Source: Polyporus tsugae
Lineage: Eukaryota; Basidiomycota; Agaricomycetes; Polyporales; Polyporaceae
Reading direction: 5' to 3'
Assembly: GCA_024305745.1 (NCBI GenBank)
Contig: JAHRBS010000004.1
Span: 3,844,001 to 3,908,000, forward strand
DNA length: 64,000 bases
Position 1 is the first letter of the stretch; each line of letters opens with the position of its first letter. A model generated the notes under the pieces. It was not told the DNA's origin. It saw only the letters and a program-made list of their open reading frames with translations, and did not search any database. This document shows positions 1 through 11,565 of this stretch, one piece after another. A program made the translations under genes and the position numbers.

Positions 1-1989
1 ATCCACACCAAGGGCTATCTTGTCCTCTCGGCCTTCTGCCAACGTCGTCGCTTCGAGGCATCTACCCCAGAGGAGGGGACTCAGTCGATATGTCGCACGT
101 TTGACGCCCCAGCTGCGTCGCGAATAGCGGACACCGAAGAGTCCGAGGCTCTCGCCGGGCTCACTTTCCTCTCCTCCCTCTTCGACGTCGACCATCTCGC
201 AGGTTCTGCCATCTTTACCCGGGATGGCACGCTCGAAGCAATCATGGATTCCTTGGATCTCTTTCCGAAATCACGCTCCGTAGACCTCGCTGTTGCGCAC
301 GTCCTGGGACACGCAGCCGCTCACAAGAAGTGTCGTGCGCTGCTCGGGAGGGAACACCGGGACTGGCTGGAGTGGAAGTCGCGCCAGGCGGACGACGCGG
401 AGCTCCGTGCTGCTGCTGCGGTTGCGCTCGTCAAGCTTGGAAGAGGGTCCAAGGCGGACGCGGCGGAGGTCGGCGGCACGCCCGAGCAAGATGCCATGGA
501 AGATCACGAGCTCGCCGCGCTCATGAAGGGGCTCGTCGTGGATTCGCGTGAGGCTTCTTCGCTCGGCGACGCGGTCGAGGGGCTTGCGTACATGAGCACC
601 AACCCGGACGTCAAGGAGACGTTGTCGAAGGACTCGGCGTTTCTCGCGCGGCTGTTCACGCTCGTCCCGAAGCGCAAGGGCGCGGCTGCCGAGCTCCTCG
701 GAGACTCTGCGGCTTCCCCGCTGTACGGTACCGTGGTTGTCATTGCGAATCTATGTGTCTACCGTCCGCGTTTGTCCGCAGAGGAGGCACAGATTGCGAA
801 GCTCCGGCAGATGGCTAAGACACCGAAAGGTCCGGGCCAGTCCGAGAGTCAACAGGAGGAAACCGACCCGCTCGACGATGACGAGCATGTAAAAGAGCGC
901 GGGCGTAGGTTACTCAAGGCGGGCGCCATGCAGGCTTTGACATCGGCCGTGCGGGCGACCGGCAGTCGTGCCGTCCACTCGGCCGTTGGAAAGGCTATAC
1001 TCAGCCTGGTGGAGGACAAGGAGAACCGAGGGAAGGTCCTTCAAGCCGGCGGCGCGAAAGCACTCCAAGCCATCGTCCAAGCCGCGCTCCCCGCTCTCAA
1101 ATCCTCCGACTCCAATGGGACTCCACAAATGGAGAAGGGCGACTTTGACCCCATTCAGGCGTTGGCAAAACTCGCCATCACCGCTGCCCCCGTCCAGGTA
1201 TTTGGCCCCAACGAGGGGGCCATCTACGACGCGATCCGCCCGTTCGCACTCATGCTCACTCACTTCAATGCGTCACTCCTCCAGCGTTTCGAGGCCATGA
1301 TGGCTTTGACCAACCTGTCCTCCGTGTCCCCCGAAGCGGCGACTCGTATCTCTTGCGCCGACGGCCTCATGAACAAGGTGGAGCTCCTCATGCTCGAGGA
1401 CCACACGCTCGTCCGTCGGGCCGCCACGGAACTCATTTGCAATCTCGTTGCGGGATCTGAGGAGATCTTCAACGAGTGGGGCGGAGACCGCGATAAGGCG
1501 GCGCGTGGAAAGCTCCAAGTGCTTGTCGCGTTGTGCGACGTCGACGACCTTCCGACGCGGCTTGCGGCATCCGGCGCGCTCGCAACGCTCACCGCGTCCC
1601 CGGACGCGTGCGAGAGCCTAGCAGAGCTCGAGCGCGATCGGCATCGTGTCCTCCCTATTCTCGGCCAGCTCATCGACCCGAGCGTCGTGGCCCGCCCTGT
1701 CGCAGATGAGGGTGTCGAGGTGGAGGATGACGAACAGGACTCGCTGGAGACCGACCCCGGGCTCGTGCATCGCGGGATCGTTTGCATGCGGAATCTGTTC
1801 GTCGGCGTGCGGGGGAAGAGCATGCCGGAACAAGTGGAGCTGGCGTCGGAGGCGAACCGGGTGGGCGTCGTGCGGGCACTGGTCAGTGCTGTGAAGGGCT
1901 GCGCGGACAGCCCGAGCTCGCCGATCTTGCGGCCTGCGGCGGAGGCGTTGAAGTGGTTGCTGGAACATGGGGTCGAGATTCCGGTGTGA
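1..1989 (+). CDS. SHE4: UNC-45/Cro1/She4-family myosin chaperone, 5'-truncated by window edge
   Basis: The reading frame is open from base 1 to the TGA at 1987, so only the C-terminal 662 or so residues are in the window; the first internal ATG (244) is unlikely to be the true start. The protein is an alpha-helical, armadillo-like array of short repeats (runs such as RRAATELICNLVAGSEE and LAASGALATLTASPDACESL), with an acidic linker around 1690-1760. This matches the central/UCS region of the UNC-45/Cro1/She4 family, cytosolic chaperones that fold and stabilise myosin motor heads. No intron is visible in this part. The gene directly downstream on the same strand is a class I myosin, a likely client, which supports the call. 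Family recognition is from repeat pattern and composition; a generic ARM-repeat protein is the main alternative. Confidence 0.8.
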   Translation: MHTKGYLVLSAFCQRRRFEASTPEEGTQSICRTFDAPAASRIADTEESEALAGLTFLSSLFDVDHLAGSAIFTRDGTLEAIMDSLDLFPKSRSVDLAVAHVLGHAAAHKKCRALLGREHRDWLEWKSRQADDAELRAAAAVALVKLGRGSKADAAEVGGTPEQDAMEDHELAALMKGLVVDSREASSLGDAVEGLAYMSTNPDVKETLSKDSAFLARLFTLVPKRKGAAAELLGDSAASPLYGTVVVIANLCVYRPRLSAEEAQIAKLRQMAKTPKGPGQSESQQEETDPLDDDEHVKERGRRLLKAGAMQALTSAVRATGSRAVHSAVGKAILSLVEDKENRGKVLQAGGAKALQAIVQAALPALKSSDSNGTPQMEKGDFDPIQALAKLAITAAPVQVFGPNEGAIYDAIRPFALMLTHFNASLLQRFEAMMALTNLSSVSPEAATRISCADGLMNKVELLMLEDHTLVRRAATELICNLVAGSEEIFNEWGGDRDKAARGKLQVLVALCDVDDLPTRLAASGALATLTASPDACESLAELERDRHRVLPILGQLIDPSVVARPVADEGVEVEDDEQDSLETDPGLVHRGIVCMRNLFVGVRGKSMPEQVELASEANRVGVVRALVSAVKGCADSPSSPILRPAAEALKWLLEHGVEIPV

Positions 1990-2447
1990 GCTGGAAGTTG
2001 GGGAACGAAGTAGTTTGCGCAAACTTGTAGCCCATAGCGTCAAACCAATTGTAGAAGTAGTGTAAGATTCAGTGCACCCATACATCCCTCCAGTCAGTGG
2101 ATCGACGGCATGCAGCATGGTCTTACGCATTCTCGAGGTGCGTGCACAGTGCGTGTTATGGAGCGTAATTATTCAAGCGCCCATGGCGCGCGCAGCCGAG
2201 GCGGGGAGGTGCAGAGCATCGCACTCAGCACCCACCACCCACCCACTTACCCCCCCGCGTCATCCTCTTCCTTGCTTTCCTCTCATTCACAAACTACCCG
2301 GGGTCCTGCCCTTCTATACCCCGACGACGGCATACCAATTAGAAGCGCATCGCGATCGTAACCGTTTCCACAAGACAATACCCCGGTCTCATTGCAGCGC
2401 TTGCTATCGCCTGTCTCCATCTGCCCCTCTGACCTCTCATTTGCACA
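1990..2447 (+). promoter_or_regulatory. Intergenic region, 3' end of the chaperone gene and promoter/5' UTR of MYO1
   Basis: No coding potential is supported. The right half holds a C/T-rich tract (about 2230-2290), common upstream of fungal transcription starts, and there is no clear TATA box. The myosin start codon ends the region. Confidence 0.5.
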
Positions 2448-5400
2448 ATGGTCAGCAATCTCGAGTGCGGATGCGCTGGCACATCCACTCAATGACGATT
2501 TGCAGGCTCCCTCTAAGAAGGCGGGCAAGAAGGGTGGCGCCGCGGCGACGCCTAAGAAGGGCGGGGCGAACAAGGTTGCCAAGGTGCGTCGCCGTGCATA
2601 CATTCCGCACGCACCGTATCGTGCTGAAGGCCCGTCTGTGCGCTGTAGGCAGACTGGAAGGAGGGCTTCAAGAAGAAGCAGGTCGGCGTGTCCGATATGA
2701 CCCTCCTCACCACCATCACGAACGAGAGCATAAACGAGAACCTCGATAAACGGTGGAAGAACGCAGAGATCTACACCTACATCGGCTCGGTGCTCATCTC
2801 CGTCAACCCCTTCCGAGGTGCGCATCCTCCTTCCTGCTTCTCTTCGGCGTCTCAGACCAACCGACGTCTGTGTGTGCTGGGTAGATCTGGGCATCTACAC
2901 GGACGAGGTGCTCCAGAGGTACAAGGGCAAGAACAGGCTGGAGGTGCCGCCACACGTGTTCGGGATCGCGGAGAGCGCGTACTACAACATGAACGCATAC
3001 CACGAGAACCAGTGCGTGATCATCTCGGGCGAGTCGGGCGCAGGCAAGACCGAAGCGGCGAAGCGCATCATGCAGTACATCGCCGCCGTTTCGGGCGGGC
3101 AGGACAGCAGCATCCAGGAGATCAAGGACATGGTCCTCGCCACGAACCCGCTGCTGGAGAGTTTCGGATGCGCGAAGACGCTGAGGAACAACAATTCGAG
3201 TCGACATGTGCGTACTGAGTGTGTATGCTTCCGCCAGAGGACCCGGCCTCACAACTCGTGCAGGGGAAATATCTGGAAATTATGTTCAACGACCACGGGG
3301 AGCCGATCGGTGCCCAGATCACGAATTACCTCCTAGAGAAGGGTCGTGTGGTCGGCCAGGTGGAGAATGAGCGGAATTTCCACATATTCTACCAATTCAC
3401 GAAGGCAGCCTCAGATGCGCAACGAGGTAAGCGATACGTTAGGAGGTGGGGATGGATCTTTAATGTCAATATCTGCAGAGGCCTACGGGCTGCAGGGTCC
3501 GGAGGCATACGCGTACACAAGTCTAAGCAACTGTCTCGACGTTCCTGGCATCGACGACACGCTCGACTTCGCCGAGACGATCGTAAGCTAGTTTTCTGCT
3601 ATGCGTTGCGAGCGATTGAACTAACCTCTTACAGAAAGCGATGCAAATTATCGGGTTGGATGACTACGAACAGGGCGAGATTTTCCGAATGCTCGCGGTG
3701 ATTCTTTGGCTCGGTAACGTTCAGTACTCCGAGAAGGACGACGGGAACGCCGACGTCACGGACACTAGTGTTACGGACTTCGTTGCGTACCTACTGGAGG
3801 TGGATGCCGCTCAGGTGCAGAAGGCCATGACCACCCGGACTATGGAAACGCAGCGTGGCGGTCGTCGTGGTTCCGTATACGATGTGCCCTTGAACCCTGC
3901 GCAGGCAGGTTCAGGACGCGATGCTTTGGCAAAAGCAATTTACAACAACCTGTTCGAGTGGATCGTGTCCAAGGTCAACGTTTCGATGAAAGCCCGCCAA
4001 GCTACCGCGCAATTGATCGGTATTCTTGTACGTCATAAGCATATTCACACACGAAGGGCAGTGCTGACCCTTTTTTGAAGGATATCTTCGGTTTCGAGAT
4101 CTTCGAGGTCAGCTTGATGGATTAGCTTGTTCCGTTATTCTCACGCGAAACCCTTGGTAGGACAACTCCTTCGAGCAACTCTGCATCAACTACGTCAACG
4201 AGAAGCTCCAGCAGATTTTCATCGAGCTCACCCTCAAGACCGAGCAGGAGGAGTATGTTCGCGAACAGATCAAATGGACGCCTATCAAGTACTTCAACAA
4301 CAAGATTGTATGCGATCTCATTGAGGAGCGTCGCCCCCCTGGTATATTTGCGGCACTCAACGACGCGTGTGCGACTGCCCACGCCGACCCGACGGCTGCC
4401 GACAGCTCTTTCGTCCAACGTACGGCGGCACTGGCTAGTAATCCGCATTTCGAAGCCCGTGGTGCGCAGTTCCTGGTCAAGCACTATGCCGGTGACGTAA
4501 TGTATAACGTGTCGGGCATGACGGACAAGAACAAAGACGTGCTCGTGAAGGATCTGTTGGACCTCGTTGGCGGTAGTGGCAACCAATTCTTGCAGGGTCT
4601 CTTCCCCGACCGCCCTGACCCTAACAGCAAGAAGCGGCCTCCTACTGCCAGCGACAGGATTAAGGTTTGTGGTTAATCTAATGTCTCTCTTGGTTATTTT
4701 GTGGACATTTCATCTTTGCAGTCTTCCGCCGGAGCTCTGGTCGATAACCTCATGCGCGCGCAGCCCTCGTATATCCGTACCATCAAGCCCAACCAGAACC
4801 GTAGCGGTAGCGAGTATGACACCAAGGCGGTTCTGCACCAGGTTAAGTACCTCGGTCTCCAGGAGAACATCCGTGTCCGTCGTGCTGGTTTCGCGTACCG
4901 CAACACATTCGAGAAGATGGTCGAGCGCTTCTACCTGCTTTCTCCGGCGACGTCGTACGCTGGTGACTACATCTGGCAAGGCGACTCGAAGTCGGGCTGC
5001 GAGCGAATCTTGACCGACACGGGTATTGCGCATGAGGAGTGGCAGATGGGTGTCACGAAGGCGTTCATCAAGAACCCAGAGACGGTACGTCTCCTATGTC
5101 TAACTGATACTCACTGGCATAAACGTTCGCCACTCATGCGGTTATGTAGCTATTCGCACTCGAAACAATGCGTGATCGCTATTGGCACAACATGGCTGGA
5201 CGTATCCAGCGCGCATGGCGTAACTATATTCGCTACAAGCACGAGTGCGCCCGTCGTATTCAGCGCTTCTGGAAGAACAACAAGGAGGGCATCGAATACG
5301 CCAAGATTCGCGACTATGGCCACCAGGTTCTCGCCAGCCGGAAGGAGCGCAGGAGGTTCAGTTTGCTTGGGTACCGTCGCTTCATGGGAGATTACTTGGA

Positions 5401-7189
5401 CATTAACGGTAAGAGCGCGCTTGGCGAGGAACTCATTGAAGCTTGTGGCCTTGGAAGTGAGTCGGCGTTGACAAGTCATTTCGTTCATCATCTGACGAGA
5501 CGTAATATGTGTAGGAGACAAGGTCACGTTCAGCTCCCGAGGATCTGTCCTCGTCTCGAAGCTTGGTCGCTCAAGTAAACCCAGTCCGCGTTTCCTCATT
5601 GTGGTATATCCAAGACCAATTAATGACCTGTTTGCAACAGCTAACTTTCGTCATGATAGACCGATAAGGCCTTCTATATCGCCGTCACAAACTTGAAGGA
5701 GGGTCAGACGGTCATCACCTTGGAGCGTAAGATCAACCTCGTTACAGTCAAGAGCGTCTCTATGTCAAACTTAAGAGATGATTGGCTGGTGCGAACCCAT
5801 TGAGCTGTTTGTTAAAGGCAACACTGACAAGCTTCAAGGCTCTCAACTTGGGCGCAACCGAAGAGGGCGACCCAATCCTTAGCTGCGTCTTCAAGACGGA
5901 GTTGATCACGCACATGCTTAGGTTGACCCAAGGGAGCATTAATGTTCTCATTGGCACGACGTGAGTTGCTGTGGAGTTGTTATATGAAAGAGACGCTCAT
6001 TCGTTCGCAGCGTGGACTTCAACAAGAAGAAAGAGAAGAAGGCGCAGATTAAGTTCATCAAGGACGAGACAGTTCCCCGGAATGATACCTACAAGAGTCA
6101 TACTGTGCATGTCCCTTCGGGTGAGCCGACATTCAGCCAGTCGCGTCCAGTGCCCAGGAAGAAGGAGGGTGTTGTACGGCCAATCACGCAGGGCAAGCTC
6201 TTGAGGAAAGGTGGCCCATCAGATGTGAGTAGACATGCTACATGACCCTGCGTCCGCTTGCTCATTATCTACGTCAGAAACCCGCCGCTTCTCGGCCCAA
6301 GCCTGCATCGAAGCCATTGCCCGGAAAGACCGCCGTTGCGCCAACGCCCAAACCTCCAGTCGCAGTAGCAGCGTCAACAACATCGTCCGCGACACCCCGC
6401 GCTCCACCACCACCGCCAAGTCGTAATCACGCGCCTCCGCCTCCGCCACCTGAACCCGATGTGGAATTGTACAAGGCGAAGTTCGCATTCGAGGGCCAAG
6501 AGGGCGAGATGACGCTGAAGAAGGATGATATCGTTGAACTGGTCGAGAAGGACAAGGACAACAACGGCTGGTGGCTCGTCAAGATGGGCGGCAAAGAGGG
6601 CTGGGCCCCCAACAACTACCTGGAGCTGGTTCCTCCCAAGTCGAAGGCAGTCGCCCCTCCGCCTCCTCCACCCCCACCCCCACCTGCAGCAAAGCGCCCG
6701 ACTCCTACATCCCTCGCAGCGCCGAAGGTGGGAGTGAAGTCCGTCGCGGCCGACCCTCACGCAAAGCCCATGGCCGTCTTCCCGGGGATGGCTGCAGCGA
6801 ACGGCTCCGCTGCGCCGTGGAAACGTACTGCCTCCGCTGCCGATTCGTCGAACGACAGCACCCCTGCGACGTCAAGACCTGCGAGTGCGGCCGCTCCGAA
6901 GCCGCCTCTCGCCGCGAAGCCGAAGCCTCCTCCGCCAGTTGCGGCCAAGCCTTCAGGGGGGGCACCGCCAAAGGTAGGTGCGAAGCCACTTGTGCCAACT
7001 GCGCCTCGTCCGGGAGCAGGTGCGCCCAAGCCGAAGGTTGGAGGGGCCGCGAAGCCATCAGCAATCGGTGGCCAGATGGATCTCGCTGCAGCGGTAAGCG
7101 TCCTATGTTTCTGCATCGTTTCAAGTCGAGGTTGAACTCGTCCATCGCAGCTGGCCAAGCGTGCACAACGTATCGCAGAGAACGAGTGA
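2448..7189 (+). CDS. MYO1: Class I myosin heavy chain (17 exons)
   Basis: Actin-based motor for endocytic patches and polarised growth, acting at the plasma membrane. Splicing 17 exons gives about 1280 aa, the usual size for fungal myosin I: 2448-2450, 2506-2583, 2649-2817, 2885-3207, 3264-3426, 3479-3582, 3635-4027, 4081-4107, 4161-4664, 4722-5084, 5150-5456, 5515-5603, 5660-5788, 5839-5960, 6011-6224, 6278-7093 and 7151-7189. Phases agree throughout. The motor head has the P-loop GESGAGKT near residue 132, switch I NNSSRH and switch [10 protein letters not shown]. The TEDS-rule site is Ser (RRGSVY, near residue 360), as expected for regulation by PAK-type kinases. IQ motifs follow in exon 11, then a TH1 lipid-binding tail, an SH3 domain (about 1056-1115, ending WAPNNYLEL), proline-rich tracts and a short C-terminal [18 protein letters not shown] that resembles the Arp2/3-activating end of fungal type I myosins. 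The first coding exon is only the ATG. An unspliced start at 2392 would be in frame but would replace the canonical MAPSKK start. Confidence 0.95.
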
Positions 7190-7723
7190 ACGGACCAGGG
7201 ACTTTCTTTAGAATTCATCTGTACTTAACGATCGCTCTAAGTAGAACGCAAACGGGGCTCATAACTTGCATGCATGTGTGCTGTACATATATGTATGGAA
7301 TAAGGCAGGCCTGGCTGATACCTATACGTTGTGTATGGGCGAGAATTAGGTGCATCGTGAGGAAGGCGTGTCGTTATTACTACTGGACAATGGTTGGTCC
7401 GTGCTTGGGTGCTTCTACTTCTGTGCGGTATGGGTCATGAAGGAAGGAACGAGCGAGCGAGCGAGATGATGCGGCGCTGGGCGAGCATGGGGTATGCGTT
7501 CGGAATCCAGTCCAAAAACTCGGATGGCGGTCAGTGACTAATGGTGGGAAGGTATCGGTAGTGCATGGTGCGGCGCGCACAAACGGGGAATTCTAGTACA
7601 ACGAGAGAGCGGATGAAGACATTTAGCGAGATGCATGCAGTGGTCGTCAACAACAGCGAGTAACGAGCGACTAGGTCTAGGACGGCAAATCCATGACAGT
7701 GACAGGGACGGCGATGACAGTGT
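7190..7723. other. Convergent intergenic region
   Basis: This 3'-to-3' space lies between the myosin (plus) and the next gene (minus). I see no ORF of coding character. A short (GAGC)n-like run (gagcgagcgagcgagatga) lies near 7450-7470. Confidence 0.5.
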
Positions 7724-9929
7724 TCAAGAAGAGGGCGTGATTGTGATTGGCGGAAGTGGTGGGGGAGTGTCAGGCTCGATTAACGAAGCTTCCACTTCGT
7801 CCTCGCTCCCGAGCCCATCATCGCTGTCTGGGACCGCTACGCGCGAGGGCGTCAGCGGACGAGAGCTCGCAAAGACCGAGTCTGCATCTGCGCCGAAGTT
7901 GGAACGCGTCTCGGTGACGTCGTCGTCGCCTCTCCATGTCCGCACTTCCTCTGCCGTGAGCACCTTCGCGCCGCCCTTGCCCGTTCCTACGAAGTCTTGG
8001 GGCCGCGACTCGAGGGCGGCGCGGCCGGACTCGAGGAGGGTGTCGATTATAGACCTGACGCGGCGGTATGCCTCGTCCACCTTGTCTCCCAACACGCCGG
8101 AGCCGTCCTCCTCCTCCTCCCCTTCTTCTTCTTCCTCGTCTTCTTCTTCATTTGCCAGATCCTCGGGCGATAATGACGACTTCACTGCACGATAGGCAGG
8201 TGGGGGGAGGATGAGCCGCGACTCGCGGAGCTTGCGCCGGAGGTCGCGGATTTCCTTGGCCTGTCTATTCTTCGTCGCTTCAAGCGTCGTGTTGATGGCG
8301 AGGAGGGAGCGGTTCGTGATCTCGAGGTCTGCGATCTGGGTAATTCAGAATGAGGCATTAAGGTTGAGATTGAAATCATGGTCGGGACGGACGCAGAACG
8401 GGAAAGCGAAATTCGAAATGGAGTGGGTATATGCGCAACAAGAACGTACCTTGCGATTGGACTTCGCCGCCGCCTTCATCTTCCGTTCCTCGTCTTCGCT
8501 ATCACCGTCCTGATGGTGCGCATCCGTGTCGTCGTCGGAGAACTCCATCTCGCTCATTGACGGCTCGCGACTCATAGGCTCGCTACGGATACCAAAACCG
8601 TCGACGCTCCGCCGCGGCTGCGACGACTTGCTAGCTTGTCGTACATGTCCGTTGCCGTTGACGTGCGAGTTCGGCGTCGGCGCTGTACTTCTGCTGGTCT
8701 TCGAGTCGCGGGTCTCATACGATGCTGATGACCGCGACGCCGAAGATCGGGAGGAAAACGACACCGCTGATGTAGGCGGGGACTGTGGTGGGAGAGGGAC
8801 GGTTTCGGGATCGACTTTCGCCCCGCCCTTGAAGGGACCCCGAGCGCCGTAGTCGATCGCCGTATCGTCATTATGTACGAACGACTGAAAAGCCTTGGGG
8901 AGTGGCTGGAACGAATGGTGCTTCGTCTCCCGCGTACTACCGAACCGCGCGGAGTGTGTATCCGCGTCGCGCGCGCTGCCAAAGCGCGTATGGTGCGGCA
9001 GCGGGGACGACGCTGTCGACGACGGGCTGCATGCGCCTGAGTTGCTTGGCATCAACGGCGGGGAAAGGGACAGATTCGAGATGGACGGGACTCGCGCTGG
9101 GCGGTTCGCGAGCTGCGGCGACGCAGGGAGCGAGGGCGGACTATGCACACTGTGCCCATGCGCGGCCACCCGGGAGACCTTCGCCTTGACGCGCACACCG
9201 AGATTTGACGGGGAGGACGCGGGCGTGTTCTCATCAGATTGCGACGGCAATGCCAACACGGAGCGGGCGGGGGATGAACCGAAACTTATCTCTGTGTGTA
9301 CGGGGGAGGATAGGATGGCGGATGACGACGTGCTCCCTCTCCGAGGACGGGCGAACGAGGAAGGTGTCGGGTTCGCCGCTGTGAAGGGTCGTCGTCGGGA
9401 TTCGGGTAATGGTGACGCCGAGTTGTTCCCGTTTGTACGTGCCGTAAGACGCGACCTCGCCGGCTGCACTGTTACAGGAGGAGTATTGGGGCCGCGACCA
9501 TTTGGCGGCTTGAATGGGGACGGGGCGCGATTCGGGGCGGGGTTGGTGCTGTTGCGGACGGAGGGTGCAGTTGATACGACGGTTGCCGGTTTACGTGTCT
9601 GAATCGTGGCACTAGTGTTGACCTTAGCCTTTGGCCGGATCAACGGTGGTGAGAGGGATGTTGTTGGTGACTTGAATGGGGATGCGGGACGGGGTCGATC
9701 GACTCGCACAGTGACCTGGAATGTGGCCTGAGCATAATCTATGGTCGCTCATGCACTCCATAGAGCTAACCTTCGATCGGAGCTGGCCTTCCATGAGACC
9801 AGGGAGTTGAAGGAGGCGAGAGGGGGGTTGGGAGGTGGGAGATGGCGGCGGAAAGTTGGAGAGGAGGAGGTCAGAAAGGCTGCTCCAGGCGGCCACACCC
9901 GTCAAATAGCGCGTTGCCTTCTTCGGCAT
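7724..9929 (-). CDS. Conserved disordered protein with a short coiled coil, function unknown
   Basis: Three minus-strand exons join in frame: about 9929-9771 (starting MPKKATRYLTGVAAWSSL), about 9718-8449, and about 8342-7724. The protein, about 680 aa, is mostly low-complexity Ser/Pro/Arg sequence with many SP and TP sites. Around the second intron lies its only clearly structured stretch, with the core ADLEITNRSLLAINTTLE and then a basic RQAKEIRDLRRKLRESR coiled coil. Acidic patches (EEEDEEEEEGEEEE) follow, and a second short helix (DEAYRRVRSIIDTLLESG). The coiled-coil signature looks like one conserved across fungal proteins of unknown role; no catalytic motif is visible. A cytoskeletal or polarity adaptor is possible but not shown. 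The 235-aa plus-strand ORF at 8895-9602 is an antisense shadow of this gene. Confidence 0.7.
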
Positions 9930-10018
9930 ATCGACTCTGATCGCTTAGAATTAGGCGAGGAGCTCCGACCCCCCATCCCGTCCTACAACATATACATTTA
10001 TCTTCGTTTGCTCTGCTA

Positions 10019-10926
10019 TCACTCTGGAACAAGGCCCTTCTTCACCAGCACATCCTCGACAACCTTCTCTACCAGATCCCGCAATGGACCGCCACCGCCG
10101 CCCAGCGCAGCGTGCACACTCTTTACGACAAACTTGCCGACCATATCCACTTCAATATTAACCTTCGCTCCAACCGGCTTCTTGCTTAGCGTTATCTTCT
10201 CCTGCGTGTGCTTGATGAGCATAACCCCGAACGTCCGTCGCGCGTCGCACACGACCGTCAGCGTCAGCGACGTCCCGTCGATGGCTACGTAACCCTTGGG
10301 GATGAGATACGGGAGTAGCGACGGACGTTCCGGAGTCGGCTCGGGCAGCTGGAACAGCAGGCGCAGCGAGTCGCCATCGGGTGCCCTGTCAACCAGCGTA
10401 GCTGTCGTATCAACATGGGCCTATTCGAGGTGTCGACGTCAGCGAACGGACGTTCCACAGCACTCTAGCCCGAGGCCCGCACCTGGACGAAGTGTCCCCC
10501 GAACCGGACGTGCGCGCCCATCGCCCTCTCCAGATTCACTTGGTCCCCCACCTTGCGCTCACCTGAGAGCAGCGCGCATATGGTCGTCTCAGTTACACGC
10601 CCAAGGGTGCCATTTACGGGACGGCAGCGACGCACCGAGATCGGTCCTGTCCAGAGTCTCGTTCGCGAGCCAGACCTTGAACCACCCGCCCTGCGCCTCC
10701 TTGTGGAACTCGACGACCGTCAGGCACGCGCCGTTGACCGCAATCGAGTCCCCGATGTGGCAGTCGACTAGGATGGGCGCAGAGTCCCCTATCGTGAGCG
10801 TGCACCCACCCTCGTCATGGACGATCTCCGTGACGGTGCCGAGATGCTCGATCTGTTAGAGTGCGATTACTGGGGTCAGCAAGAAAATGATGATGATGCT
10901 TTACTGCATACCAGACCTGTGAACAT
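10019..10926 (-). CDS. RIB5: Riboflavin synthase (4 exons)
   Basis: Catalyses the last step of riboflavin synthesis, the dismutation of two 6,7-dimethyl-8-ribityllumazine molecules to riboflavin plus a pyrimidine recycled by lumazine synthase. The start is MFTGL at 10926-10912, the invariant N-terminus of the family, interrupted by a short intron and followed by IEHLGTV. The first barrel continues with GACLTVVEFH and WFKVWLANETLDRTDLG; after another intron comes ERKVGDQVNLERAM...VRFGGHFVQ; after a third comes the second barrel with GYVAIDGTSLTLT and FGVMLIKHTQEK. The two-fold lumazine-binding repeat and the size of about 230 aa are typical. The gene is single-copy in the window, with no adjacent pathway gene. 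A riboflavin/FMN element was not seen upstream. Confidence 0.93.
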
Positions 10927-11092
10927 TTTGTTATGCTCTCTCAGCTGTAACGAAGCGGCCTAGAATACGAAAGAGGTCGATGTCTGAGAACAAGCCGATG
11001 AGCGAGGCCGGCTGCGCCTCCCGCAAATTGTGACACGCGCGCCGTACCGGTGGCTCGGAATGTGTCTTTGCTCCTTGCCACCACCACACGCT

Positions 11093-11417
11093 ATGTCTCA
11101 CTCACCGAAACCGTCCTCGGAGTCCAGGCAGAAACAGCCGGAGTTCAGATTCCGTACCAAGCCTGTTGGTGAGAGGTCAATATGGGAGTCGTGGGCTGGT
11201 GCGTCGAATTTTCCATCAGCTGCGAGTTGCGGAAAGGCTCAGGAAGCTCCTCATCTCAGTCTTGCCTGCTAAGACGCGGTTGCGCATCTCCCTCGCAATC
11301 ACGGCCTTCGCTGCTGCAGGCATATGGGCCGCTGACCAGCTGGAGAAGGCCATCCCTGCACCTGGAGATGCGGCCCAGACGTCCAAGTCTCCCTCCCCGC
11401 CCCCGAGCTCCGCCTAA
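11093..11417 (+). CDS. Small single-span membrane protein, function unknown
   Basis: Starts MSHSPKPSSESRQKQ, a basic and hydrophilic N-terminus. The second exon reads LRVAERLRKLLISVLPAK and then a hydrophobic segment (ISLAITAFAAAGIWAADQ) that could span a membrane, with a Pro/Ser-rich C-terminal tail ending at the TAA in 11415-11417. To keep frame, the intron should run from a GTTGGT donor just after KP (about 11163) to the CAG at about 11219; the stronger-looking GTGAGA donor four bases later would break the frame. The positive-inside pattern and size fit a small mitochondrial or ER membrane protein, but I recognise no family. It is divergent from RIB5, with about 165 bp between the starts. 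Confidence 0.45.
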
Positions 11418-11565
11418 TCAAACACGCGCACACACTCGTCACTAAATTGGTGTCCACAAAACGATTGTGAGGTAGCATTGCGCTAGAAATACAGCAATGT
11501 GCGAATAGTACAATGTGCCTGCCAGTCCAAATCCTCCTCAGTGACGATCCGCAATCCCTCCTTGA

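Noticed and set aside
8895..9602. 235-aa plus-strand ORF
   Set aside because: Lies antisense to the minus-strand disordered protein; biased composition and lack of any motif mark it as a GC-rich shadow frame.
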